A stretch of DNA of 32,936 bases, from assembly GCA_026417315.1 (NCBI GenBank), contig JAOADM010000012.1:919-33854 (forward strand). Reading direction: 5' to 3'. Below are positions 1-7,366 of the stretch, one piece after another (position 1 is the stretch's first letter; the number at the start of each line of letters is the position of its first letter). Source of the stretch: Limisphaera sp. Its GTDB lineage: Bacteria; Verrucomicrobiota; Verrucomicrobiia; Limisphaerales; Limisphaeraceae. The notes below the pieces were generated by a model. The model was given only the letters and a program-made list of their open reading frames with translations. It was not told the DNA's origin and ran no database searches. The position numbers and the translations under genes are program-made.

Positions 1-153
1 CTGTTTGGCCAGTCGTACGGGGTCCAGATCGAGCAGCGGTTTGGGTTTGTGACGTTTGCGGTGGCCATCGGCTGTTTGTTGCTGTTGGAGCGGGCCTTGC
101 GAGAGCCGCCCGTGCCCGCCCCGGTGCATGCCACGGGAGGGGACCGCGTATGA
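1..153 (+). CDS. Exosortase, C-terminal end (partial)
   Basis: Only the last 50 codons lie in the window; the frame is open from base 1 to the TGA at 151-153. A hydrophobic stretch (FVTFAVAIGCLLLLE, about residues 16-30 of the visible part) is followed by a short polar, proline-rich tail, as expected for the last membrane helix of a polytopic protein. The stop overlaps the start of the EpsI gene by an ATGA junction. Exosortases are membrane transpeptidase-like enzymes that process PEP-CTERM proteins and are usually encoded next to EpsI and exopolysaccharide genes, so the assignment rests mainly on context. The catalytic Cys/Arg/His region lies outside the window, so the family is inferred rather than seen. 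Confidence 0.6.
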   Translation: MFGQSYGVQIEQRFGFVTFAVAIGCLLLLERALREPPVPAPVHATGGDRV

Positions 154-905
154 ACCGGAGGATGTGGTTGTGGACGGCGGTGGCGGGACTGATGATGGTG
201 GGCACTGCGCTGGTCCTGGCCCGATTGGACGCCGTGCAGCGGCTGGGACAGCCGGGGGTGCGGACCCGTCCGCTGGACGACGGCACGATTCGCGTGCAGG
301 TGCTGTTGCCGGAGACGGTGCCCGGGTACCGGTCGGAATGGGTGGAGCAACAGAAAGAGGTGATCGAGGCATTGCCGCCGGACACCAGTTTTGGCCAGCG
401 ACATTACAAGGCCGACGACGGGTTCGAGGTGTTGCTGAACGTGGTGCTGATGGGGACGGACCGGACGAGCATTCACAAGCCGCAATTCTGTTTGACCGGC
501 GCCGGTTGGCGGATCGAGGAGACGGTGCGCGATCGGGTCCGGATCCCGCGGCCGCATCCCTACGATTTGCCGGTGGTCAAGTTGGTGGCGGGTCGCGAGA
601 TGAGCGTGCAGGGGCAGACTGTGCCGGTGCGGGGGATCTACGTGTACTGGTTTGTGTGCGAGGATGGGCTGAGCGGGGAGCCGACGGGTTTCGAGCGGAT
701 GTGGTGGATGGCCCGGGAACTGGTGCGGCGCGGGGTGCTCCAGCGGTGGGCGTACGTGACATGCTTCGCCGTGTGCCTGCCAGGGCGCGAGGAAGCGACC
801 TATGAGCGGATGAAACAGTTTTTGGCCCTGGCCGTGCCCGAGTTCCAGTTGGTCAGTGGGCCTTCGGTGACCGGGCCGGACCACGGGGAGGGATCGCCGC
901 CATGA
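150..905 (+). CDS. EpsI family exosortase-associated protein
   Basis: This 251-residue protein has an N-terminal membrane anchor (about residues 5-24, LWTAVAGLMMVGTALVLARL) and a soluble domain of the EpsI/DUF3485 type. The recognisable family segment is HKPQFCLTGAGWRI (about residues 109-122), with its conserved His, Cys and GxGW. In known clusters EpsI-like domains stand beside, or are fused to, exosortases and take part in exopolysaccharide export or PEP-CTERM processing; the exact reaction is not established. The start is supported by a purine-rich GGGAGGGG about 8 bases upstream and by the ATGA overlap with the preceding exosortase, which implies translational coupling. The sugar transferase follows after 71 bases. 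Confidence 0.85.
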   Translation: MNRRMWLWTAVAGLMMVGTALVLARLDAVQRLGQPGVRTRPLDDGTIRVQVLLPETVPGYRSEWVEQQKEVIEALPPDTSFGQRHYKADDGFEVLLNVVLMGTDRTSIHKPQFCLTGAGWRIEETVRDRVRIPRPHPYDLPVVKLVAGREMSVQGQTVPVRGIYVYWFVCEDGLSGEPTGFERMWWMARELVRRGVLQRWAYVTCFAVCLPGREEATYERMKQFLALAVPEFQLVSGPSVTGPDHGEGSPP

Positions 906-976
906 ACCGGCACGGGGCCAGTATGGACCGGGGGTATGGCCGGGCCGGCCACGGTCCGACCGGGATGGGATGAGCC

Positions 977-2371
977 ATGGCAGCGCGCGAACGACAGATC
1001 CGCTTGCTTTTGCATCAGTGGGTGGACGCCTGCCTGTTCGGCTTGAGCTTCTGGCTGGCGTACGCGTTGCGCACGCACCCGCGGGTGTGCGAGTGGTTGG
1101 ATTTGCCGCCGGTACCGATTCCCTTCGATGCCTATTTGTGGGTGTATTTGCTGCTGATTCCGGCCGGGCCGTTGACGTTGGAGGCCCTGGGCTTTTATCG
1201 CCGGCCGGTGCTGGGCCCGCGCTGGCAGATGACCTGGTGTTTGCTGCGCGGGGTGGTGCTGGTGTGCATGGGGCTGACGCTGCTGCTGTTTTTCACCCAG
1301 TTGGTTACCCCGCGCTGGATGGTGGTGTGGTTTGGCGGGCTGGCGTTCGGGCTGGTGTACACCAAGCAGGAGCTGCTGCGCTGGATGTATCGGCGGCGGT
1401 TGACGCAGCCCCAGTTTCGTCGGCGGGTGGTGCTGGTGGGCGTGCCCTCCGAGTTGGCACGGCTGCGCCGGCAGGTGGAGGCGCATCCCGATGAGGGCAT
1501 GGACGTGGTGGCGGAGCTGGACGTGACCCGGGAAGACCCGGCGCGGCTGGTGCAGTTGCTGCATGAGCACTCGGTCAACGGGGTGATCATCAGCGCAGAG
1601 CACACCCATTTCGAGCAGGTGCAGCAGGTGATCCGGGCCTGTGAAACCGAGGGGGTGGAGGCGTGGTTGATGGCGGAGTTTTTCCGCACGGAGATTTCAC
1701 GCACCACGTTGGACGATTTTTACGGGCGGCCGGTGCTGGTGTTCCGGGCCACGCCGGACAAGCCGGTCCAGTTGCTGTTGAAGCGGGTGGTGGACGTGGT
1801 GGGGGCGCTGGTGTTGTTGACGGTGCTGGCCATTCCGCTGTTGGGGGTGGCGCTGCTGATCCGGTTGACTTCGCCGGGCCCGGTGTTGTTCCGGCAACAG
1901 CGGGCCGGGCTGAACGGTCGGCCGTTTACGATGTACAAGTTCCGTTCCATGGTCACGAACGCCGAACAGCTCAAGCACGAGCTGGAACAGCTGAACGAGA
2001 TGTCCGGCCCGGTGTTCAAGTTGACCAACGACCCGCGCGTGACGCCGATCGGGCGGTTTTTGCGGCGGTACAGCATCGATGAGTTGCCCCAGCTGATCAA
2101 TGTTCTGCGGGGGGAAATGAGCCTGGTGGGGCCGCGGCCCCTGCCGCTGGACGAGGTGGCGCGGTTCGATGACGTGGCGCATCGACGGCGGCTCAGCGTC
2201 AAGCCGGGGTTGACCTGTCTGTGGCAGATCAGCGGCCGGAGTGAGCTTCGCGACTTCAAGGAGTGGGTGCGGTTGGACCTGGAATACATCGATCACTGGT
2301 CGCTCTGGCTGGATTTCAAGATCCTGCTGCGCACCATCCCCGTGGTCCTGACGGCCAAGGGGGCCAAATGA
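977..2371 (+). CDS. Polyprenyl-phosphate sugar phosphotransferase (WcaJ/EpsE type)
   Basis: This 464-residue integral membrane enzyme is predicted to transfer a sugar-1-phosphate from a nucleotide sugar to undecaprenyl phosphate, the priming step of exopolysaccharide repeat assembly at the inner membrane. Four hydrophobic segments lie in residues about 12-135. A CoA-binding-like Rossmann region follows (about 145-255), then a fifth hydrophobic hairpin (about 267-292) and the cytoplasmic bacterial sugar transferase domain. Family signatures are visible in the last: MYKFRSM, then DELPQLINVLRGEMSLVGPRP. The length and domain order match full-length WcaJ-like enzymes. A weak GGGA precedes the ATG. 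The gene belongs with the exosortase and EpsI genes upstream; which sugar is used cannot be read from the sequence. Confidence 0.93.
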   Translation: MAARERQIRLLLHQWVDACLFGLSFWLAYALRTHPRVCEWLDLPPVPIPFDAYLWVYLLLIPAGPLTLEALGFYRRPVLGPRWQMTWCLLRGVVLVCMGLTLLLFFTQLVTPRWMVVWFGGLAFGLVYTKQELLRWMYRRRLTQPQFRRRVVLVGVPSELARLRRQVEAHPDEGMDVVAELDVTREDPARLVQLLHEHSVNGVIISAEHTHFEQVQQVIRACETEGVEAWLMAEFFRTEISRTTLDDFYGRPVLVFRATPDKPVQLLLKRVVDVVGALVLLTVLAIPLLGVALLIRLTSPGPVLFRQQRAGLNGRPFTMYKFRSMVTNAEQLKHELEQLNEMSGPVFKLTNDPRVTPIGRFLRRYSIDELPQLINVLRGEMSLVGPRPLPLDEVARFDDVAHRRRLSVKPGLTCLWQISGRSELRDFKEWVRLDLEYIDHWSLWLDFKILLRTIPVVLTAKGAK

Positions 2372-2437
2372 GCCGGGGGCTCGAAGGGTTCCGACGGCCC
2401 ACCGGCCACGGCTTGGAACGGAATCCGACGTTCTGTC

Positions 2438-3448
2438 ATGAAGAAGCAACCCAGTTCGGATAAGAGGGGCAAAGGCGCCGCGTCCCGGTCGCGGCGGCGG
2501 TTGGGTCGGGAACCCGTCTCGGTGGTGACCGGGGCGGCGGGGTTTTTGGGCTCGCATTTGACGGATTATTTGTTGGCGCAGGGCCATCGGGTGATCGGCA
2601 TCGACAACCTGATCACGGGCAGTGTGGCCAACATCGAGCATTTGGCGGGGGAACCGCGCTTCCGCTTCATCTGTCAGGATGTGACGGAGTATTTGTTTCT
2701 GGCCGGGCCGGTGGATTACGTGTGGCATTTTGCCTCACCGGCCAGTCCGGCCGACTACATGAACTATCCGATCCAGACGCTGAAGGTGGGTTCGCTGGGG
2801 ACGCACAAGGCGCTGGGGTTGGCGCGGCACAAGGGCGCGCGGTTCCTGCTGGCGAGCACATCCGAGGTGTACGGGGATCCGGAGGTTCATCCTCAATCGG
2901 AGGATTACTGGGGTCATGTGAACCCGGTGGGACCGCGGGGCTGTTACGACGAATCCAAGCGCTTTGCCGAGGCGCTGACGATGGCCTATCAGCGGGAGCA
3001 CGGGCTGGAGACGCGCATTGTACGGATCTTCAACACCTACGGGCCGCGGATGCGCCTGAATGACGGCCGCGTGGTGCCGAACTTCATCACCCAGGCTCTG
3101 CAGGGCAGACCTCTCACGGTGTTCGGCGACGGATCGCAGACGCGCAGTTTTTGTTATGTGTCGGATCTGATCGAGGGGGTGTATCGGCTCATGCTCAGCG
3201 ACTACGGGTTGCCGGTCAACGTGGGGAATCCCACCGAGCTGACGGTGCTGGAGTTTGCGCGGGAGATCCTGCGGTTGACGGGTTCGAAGAGCCGAATCGT
3301 CTTCAAACCGCTGCCCCAGGACGACCCGCGGCAGCGGCGACCGGACATCACGCGAGCGCGGCAGTTGCTGGATTGGTCACCCCGCGTGCCCCTGGAGGAG
3401 GGGCTGCGCCGCACGATCGAGGACTTTCGCAAGCGCCTGGGAAAATGA
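2438..3448 (+). CDS. NAD-dependent UDP-glucuronate decarboxylase (UXS-like)
   Basis: This 336-residue extended-SDR protein probably converts UDP-glucuronate to UDP-xylose, or is a close sugar-nucleotide epimerase relative. After a basic 25-residue N-terminal extension comes the nucleotide-binding motif GAAGFLGSH (about residues 32-40). The catalytic region has the STSEVYGDP serine segment and YDESK with Tyr170 and Lys174. The sequence around them ([18 protein letters not shown]) is typical of UXS enzymes. Its product would feed the polysaccharide made by this cluster. No Shine-Dalgarno site is visible before the ATG. The gene follows the sugar transferase by 66 bases on the same strand and is followed by a terminator. 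Confidence 0.88.
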   Translation: MKKQPSSDKRGKGAASRSRRRLGREPVSVVTGAAGFLGSHLTDYLLAQGHRVIGIDNLITGSVANIEHLAGEPRFRFICQDVTEYLFLAGPVDYVWHFASPASPADYMNYPIQTLKVGSLGTHKALGLARHKGARFLLASTSEVYGDPEVHPQSEDYWGHVNPVGPRGCYDESKRFAEALTMAYQREHGLETRIVRIFNTYGPRMRLNDGRVVPNFITQALQGRPLTVFGDGSQTRSFCYVSDLIEGVYRLMLSDYGLPVNVGNPTELTVLEFAREILRLTGSKSRIVFKPLPQDDPRQRRPDITRARQLLDWSPRVPLEEGLRRTIEDFRKRLGK

Positions 3449-3454
3449 CCGCGC

Positions 3455-3506
3455 CGGAGCCGGCAGACGTCCGGTAGGCGGGGGGCGCCGGCGGCCTCCG
3501 TTTTTT
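3455..3506 (+). terminator. Rho-independent terminator after the UXS gene
   Basis: The arms CGGAGCCGGC (3455-3464) and GCCGG...CTCCG (3487-3491, 3496-3500) pair with a four-base bulge and are followed at once by T6 (3501-3506). It lies 6 bases after the UXS stop and would end the exosortase/EPS transcript. The bulged stem makes this weaker than the terminator at 13064. Confidence 0.55.
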
Positions 3507-3528
3507 CCGTTTCGTGACCTGCCTCTCG

Positions 3529-3557
3529 TTGCGCAGCCGCAGTGCGTGGTTTATTGT
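3529..3557 (+). promoter_or_regulatory. Candidate promoter of the SAM methyltransferase gene
   Basis: TTGCGC (3529-3534), a 17-base spacer and TATTGT (3552-3557) form a sigma70-like pair. The proposed ATG at 3569 is 11 bases further on, so the 5' leader would be only about 4-5 bases. It matches the promoter layout seen before several other genes in this window. Confidence 0.5.
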
Positions 3558-3568
3558 GCCGGGCGAAC

Positions 3569-4381
3569 ATGCGAGCGCGCAGCTCCAGATACATCGAGCG
3601 GACCTGGGCCACCTCCCCGGCCGGTCAGTTGCAGCAGCAATTGCTGGAGGAGCGGGCGGCGCGCCTGGTGGCCCAGGCGGCGGCCAACGAAGCCGCCTGG
3701 CTGGAGCAGTTGCGCGGGGATTTTTCCCGAATCCTGGAGCACTTGCAGCACTTGTGGGGGCTGAAATTCCGGGGACGGATCCTGGAGATCGGCGCCGGGG
3801 CCTGTGCATTTAGTGCGGAACTGTCCAAGCTGCCGCAGGTCGTGGAAGTGGTGGCGACCGATGCGTCGCGCCGGTTGCTGCAGGAACTGGCGCCGCGGGT
3901 GTTGGCGCATCTGGGGGCGCAATCGGAAAAGATCGTGCGCATGCCGGCTGATTTTCATCGGTTGCCATTTCCCGAGGGCCATTTCGATTTCGTGGTTTGC
4001 TCGGCCACCCTGCACGAGACGGTGGACGTGGTGGGTGTGCTCCGGGAGGTGCGCCGGGTGCTCAAGCCCGGCGGTCGGATGGTGGCGGTGCGCGAACCGC
4101 GGCCGACGCGTGTCTCCGGCCGATGGCGCTGGGGGCGGGAGCAGGGACCTGCGGACGTTCGACGGTCCTACTCCCTGGCCGAGTACGAGGCCTTCTTTGC
4201 CGCGGCAGGCTTGCAGCTGCAGGCTCGACCTCTCTGGCCGGAAGGCGGGTTGCGCGCCTACGTGAGCGAGGTCTGGGAAGGGCTCGAGCGCAAGTCGTAC
4301 GTGTTTGTGGCGGTGCGGCCACCGGAGCGGAGCCGGAAGCCCGTCCGGAGCGTGCCGGCCGCGGCGGGCCCTTCCTGGTGA
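3569..4381 (+). CDS. Class I SAM-dependent methyltransferase
   Basis: This 270-residue protein has a Rossmann methyltransferase core. Motif I is LEIGAGACAF (about residues 72-81), followed by a DFHRLPFPEGHFDFVV segment (about 130-145) and the post-motif LREVRRVLKPGGRM, typical of Methyltransf_11 enzymes. The N-terminal 65 residues are helical and Gln/Ala-rich. I chose the ATG at 3569 over the in-frame GTG at 3542 because a -35/-10 pair ends just before it and the GTG would lie inside that promoter. The gene sits beside polysaccharide genes and may methylate a sugar or lipid carrier, but the substrate is unknown. It converges with the YjbQ gene. Confidence 0.85.
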   Translation: MRARSSRYIERTWATSPAGQLQQQLLEERAARLVAQAAANEAAWLEQLRGDFSRILEHLQHLWGLKFRGRILEIGAGACAFSAELSKLPQVVEVVATDASRRLLQELAPRVLAHLGAQSEKIVRMPADFHRLPFPEGHFDFVVCSATLHETVDVVGVLREVRRVLKPGGRMVAVREPRPTRVSGRWRWGREQGPADVRRSYSLAEYEAFFAAAGLQLQARPLWPEGGLRAYVSEVWEGLERKSYVFVAVRPPERSRKPVRSVPAAAGPSW

Positions 4382-4430
4382 AGCAAACGGCGGACGTGCC
4401 CGGGGCCTGTCCCGGTCCGGACTCATCGCG

Positions 4431-4446
4431 GGGGCGGGCCCGCCCC
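4431..4446. repeat. 16-base perfect palindrome between convergent genes
   Basis: GGGGCGGGCCCGCCCC is self-complementary and lies between the ends of the methyltransferase gene and the convergent YjbQ gene. It could be a bidirectional termination stem, but no T tract follows on either strand, so the role is a guess. Confidence 0.3.
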
Positions 4447-4452
4447 ACTGGT

Positions 4453-4878
4453 TCAGCCGCCGCCCTCGCCCAGCACGGTAACCAACACCCTTCGGTCGCG
4501 GGGCTTGATGTCGCACTCCAAGTGGAAGATCTGCTGCCAGGGACCCAGGACCAGGCGGCCCTGGCGCACGGGCACGGTGAGCGAAGGTCCCAAGAGGGTG
4601 GCCTGGAGATGGGAGTGGGCGTTGCCGTCCTGCCAGGTTTGTTCGTGACCGTAGTGGCGGCCCGGTGGCAACAGTTGATTGAGCACCTGCGGCAGATCGC
4701 GTTGCAGCCCGGGTTCGAACTCGATGGTGCCCACGGCGGCCGTGCTGCCGATATTGAACACCTGCACCAGGCCCTGCGTGATCCCGGAGCGGGCAACGAT
4801 TGCGGCGACCTGCTCGGTCAGGTCGTGCATCTGGCCGGCATGGGTGGTGCGAAGGCGGATCTCCTCCTGGTAGACCAT
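4453..4878 (-). CDS. YjbQ/UPF0047 family protein
   Basis: This 141-residue protein spans the whole YjbQ fold (usual length about 130-145). Conserved parts are GSTAAVGTIEFEPG (about residues 48-61), GNAHSHLQATLLGPS (about 86-100) and a C-terminal WQQIFHLECD segment. YjbQ proteins have been reported with weak secondary thiamine-phosphate synthase activity; the true role is uncertain. In place of the HTTA motif of some members this protein has GSTAA, which I recall as a recognised subfamily form rather than a defect. A TAAGCT box ends 6 bases before the ATG, though the matching -35 is poor. It lies antisense to the flanking polysaccharide genes, 82 bases upstream of the GT4 stop on the same strand. 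Confidence 0.85.
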   Translation of the reverse strand: MVYQEEIRLRTTHAGQMHDLTEQVAAIVARSGITQGLVQVFNIGSTAAVGTIEFEPGLQRDLPQVLNQLLPPGRHYGHEQTWQDGNAHSHLQATLLGPSLTVPVRQGRLVLGPWQQIFHLECDIKPRDRRVLVTVLGEGGG

Positions 4879-4960
4879 GGAGACAGCTTAGCGGCGGAAC
4901 ACGCGTGCGGCGATGCATTTGCGCATCTCGGCAGGCCGACACGGACCGGCGCAGGGCTTG

Positions 4961-6157
4961 TCAGGGGGCGTGGCGGGGGACGGTCTGCAGCACATGTTGA
5001 TAGGCCTCGAAGAAGCGCCGGGCCATGGTTTCCGGGGAAAGATACTCGCGCATCTGGGCCAGGGTCCCGGCCTCCACTTTGCCGTGGCGGAAGAGGGGAT
5101 GGTGGCAGGCCTGACGCAAGGCTCGCACCAGTTCATCCAGGTTCCCCGGCTCGAACAGCAAACCGTTGCGGTCGGGCACGACATAATCGGGGATGCCGCC
5201 CACCCGGCTGGCGACCACCGGGACACCGGCGGCCACGGCCTCCTTGACGGAATTGGGGCTGACGTCGACACGGGTGGGACAGACCAGGAGCGTGGCCCTG
5301 GCCAGCTCCGCGGCAACCTCTTGCGGCGTAAGGTCTCGGCGGAACTGGATACGGTCCCAAAATCCTGCGCCCAACTCCGAACGCAGTTGATCGGCCAGAG
5401 GGTTCAGCGGCGGGCCGATGTGCACGAGCTCAAGGGGGAGCTCCGGCTGCAGTCGGTGCACCGCGCGCAGCAACAGGTCCGTGCCCTTGGCGTAATGGAA
5501 CCGAGCGTTGGCCACCAACCGGATCCGATCGGCTGCCGGTGCACGCTGCACGCGATGGAACAGAGGGTCGGGCGCATGCTCGATCTGCATCACGGCCCGG
5601 GGACGGAAGCGACCGCGGACGAAGTCCACGGCGAATCGGGACTCGGTGGTGACCAACGGGGCCCGTGGCAGGCTGCAGCGTTCCAGCCATGCTGCGAGCC
5701 GGTTGTAAGGGGTGGCTTCGGGCACCACCCGGCAGTACCAGCTCATGAGTCCCTGGACCGTCACCAGGAAGGGCCAACCGAGTCGCGCAGCCACCAGGGC
5801 GGCCCCGTTTTCCGTGCCCCAGGCATGGACGAGATCCGGTCGGATGGTGCGCAGTACCCGGCGCACTTTCCAGGTGTCGTACCAAAACAGTGTGGGGGCG
5901 CGCAGGCCGCCGGTGGTGCGGACACAGTAGAAGCGGGCCGGTCCCACCCGAAACTGCAGGGAGCGGGGAAACTGCTTGCGCAGCGCCACAATGTGGAGTT
6001 CGAGGCCGGGATTGTTCTCCAGCCAGGAGCGCAAAAGGACCCGTTGCCAGGAGGCGGGGTGGTGCCTGGGCAGGTTGCGGAGTTCTTCCGGTGCCTCGGG
6101 CAGCCATTCCACCGGGAAATACGTGATCCAGGCAACCTTGATTGGCGGAGTCGTCAT
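4961..6157 (-). CDS. GT4 family glycosyltransferase
   Basis: This 398-residue GT-B fold enzyme is predicted to add a sugar from a nucleotide donor to a lipid-linked or nascent polysaccharide at the cytoplasmic face. The N-terminal half contains KVAWITYFPVEWLPEAP and a VTVQGLMSWY segment. The C-terminal donor domain has RFHYAKGTDLLLRA (about residue 220), then VDVSPNSVKEAVAAGVPVVAS and VGGIPDYVVPDRNGLLFEPG with the donor-binding Glu of the EAVAAG segment. The frame stays open upstream to 7066, but that stretch is the antisense of the FkbM gene, so the ATG at 6157 is taken as the start. No clear promoter or ribosome site precedes it. It is divergent from the FkbM gene with 111 bases between. 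Confidence 0.88.
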   Translation of the reverse strand: MTTPPIKVAWITYFPVEWLPEAPEELRNLPRHHPASWQRVLLRSWLENNPGLELHIVALRKQFPRSLQFRVGPARFYCVRTTGGLRAPTLFWYDTWKVRRVLRTIRPDLVHAWGTENGAALVAARLGWPFLVTVQGLMSWYCRVVPEATPYNRLAAWLERCSLPRAPLVTTESRFAVDFVRGRFRPRAVMQIEHAPDPLFHRVQRAPAADRIRLVANARFHYAKGTDLLLRAVHRLQPELPLELVHIGPPLNPLADQLRSELGAGFWDRIQFRRDLTPQEVAAELARATLLVCPTRVDVSPNSVKEAVAAGVPVVASRVGGIPDYVVPDRNGLLFEPGNLDELVRALRQACHHPLFRHGKVEAGTLAQMREYLSPETMARRFFEAYQHVLQTVPRHAP

Positions 6158-6268
6158 GGGGTTTCGGCACGGGCAAGGTCCCACGTCTTCGCGCGGCGGT
6201 TGAAGACGCGGCTGCAGATTCCATGCCCGGCCTTGCTGCGGTGCGTGCAGGTGGAGTAGAAGGTGCGC

Positions 6269-7291
6269 ATGACGTTGGCCGGCAAGAAAAACCCGGTCCG
6301 GCTGTTGGGTCAAGCGCTTGGATGCTGGTGGGCGCTGCGCCGGACCGGGGCCTTCGAGTGGCACGATGCGTGGATGAACTGGCGGCATTGGCTGTTGCCC
6401 GGCCGGATCACCTATCGGGCGGCGGGTGTGGCCCTGGCGCGAGCGGTCGAAGCCACAGAGGTAGAGGCCGGGATTCATCGGGTAACGGTTCGACCGGCGG
6501 GGGTCACGGTGTTTTGGCTGGGCCCTTGGACGCCCAATGTATACCACGCAATCGCCCAGGAAATCGATCCCCGCCATCCGCATTGTTATACCACGCCCCC
6601 CGTGGTGTTGCGCCCGGAAAGTCTGGTGCTGGATGTGGGAGCATGCGAAGGTTTGTTTGCCTGCCGGGTCCTGCGGCAGGGTTTGGCCGGGCGGGTGATC
6701 GCGTTCGAGCCATCGGCGCGCACGGCGCGGTATCTGGCGGAGGCCGCCCGCGTCAACGGGGTGGACGACCGGCTGACCGTGGAAGTAAAGGCGGTTACGG
6801 CGAAGTCGGGCCGGGTCCGATTTGTCGAGGGGGCCGCACCGGAGGCGAATCGGATCGAGGCCGGTTTTCCGGAAGTCGGGGAGGCAAGTGTGGAGGCGGT
6901 TGCGTTGGACGATTACTGTGACGCGCGGGGCATTCGGCTCGGGCCGTGGGACCTGATCAAAATCGACGCCGAGGGGGCGGATCTGGACGTGCTGCGCGGG
7001 GCGGAGCGGTTGTTGCGCGAGGGGGCGCCGCAGGTGGCGGTGACGACATACCACGTGGAGAGTCACGCGCGGGAAATCTGGGAATTCCTTCGCTCGGTTC
7101 AGCCGGCGTACAAGTTCCGCATCAAGGGGCTGTGGTTGTTCGGCACGGTGCGTTTTTTTGGTGGGGCCCGGTTACGTCCGGTGCTGATGAAGGCCGCAGT
7201 GCCCGTGGAACAGCGGGCCGAGTGGGCACCGGGACCTGCCCGGAGGGTGGGTCGACCAGGCGAAGGGGTGCGGTCGATTCGAACCGGATAA
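6269..7291 (+). CDS. FkbM family methyltransferase
   Basis: This protein of about 340 residues has the FkbM methyltransferase core. SAM motif LVLDVGACEGLFACRV lies at about residues 119-134, followed by VIAFEPSARTARYLAEAA, and later the family block LDDYCDARGI...WDLIKIDAEGADLDVLRGAE. FkbM enzymes O-methylate sugars or polyketides, and the neighbours suggest a polysaccharide substrate. The ATG at 6269 is preferred over the in-frame GTG at 6263. AAGG lies 5 bases upstream, and a TTGCTG/18/TAGAAG promoter-like pair (6234-6263) ends 5-6 bases before the ATG, so the start could be SD-led or leaderless. The last 40 residues are low-complexity and Arg/Gly/Pro-rich. The gene converges with the hybrid kinase. 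Confidence 0.87.
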   Translation: MTLAGKKNPVRLLGQALGCWWALRRTGAFEWHDAWMNWRHWLLPGRITYRAAGVALARAVEATEVEAGIHRVTVRPAGVTVFWLGPWTPNVYHAIAQEIDPRHPHCYTTPPVVLRPESLVLDVGACEGLFACRVLRQGLAGRVIAFEPSARTARYLAEAARVNGVDDRLTVEVKAVTAKSGRVRFVEGAAPEANRIEAGFPEVGEASVEAVALDDYCDARGIRLGPWDLIKIDAEGADLDVLRGAERLLREGAPQVAVTTYHVESHAREIWEFLRSVQPAYKFRIKGLWLFGTVRFFGGARLRPVLMKAAVPVEQRAEWAPGPARRVGRPGEGVRSIRTG

Positions 7292-7324
7292 ATCTCCGGA
7301 GGGAAAACGGCTCCGGCGGGCGGG

Positions 7325-7346
7325 AGGACTTCTCGGGAGAACTCCT
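7325..7346. terminator. Inverted repeat between convergent FkbM and kinase genes
   Basis: Arms AGGACTTCTC and GAGAACTCCT pair over ten positions with a single C-C mismatch. It is in the 75-base gap between two convergent stop codons and could act for both strands. No U tract follows, so termination is only a suggestion. Confidence 0.3.
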
Positions 7347-7366
7347 TCCTGCGGACAAGTGCCAAG

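Noticed and set aside
4501-4878. YjbQ as a defective enzyme lacking the HTTA motif
   Set aside because: The GSTAA form with intact downstream blocks is, as far as I recall, a common subfamily, not a sign of decay.
3551-4942. 463-residue minus-strand ORF over the methyltransferase gene
   Set aside because: Low-complexity Pro/Arg/His composition typical of a GC-rich shadow frame; the plus-strand and minus-strand real genes explain the region.
6158-7066. In-frame upstream extension of the GT4 gene (303 extra residues)
   Set aside because: It is the antisense of the FkbM gene, has no family similarity, and the GT4 family begins exactly at the ATG at 6157.
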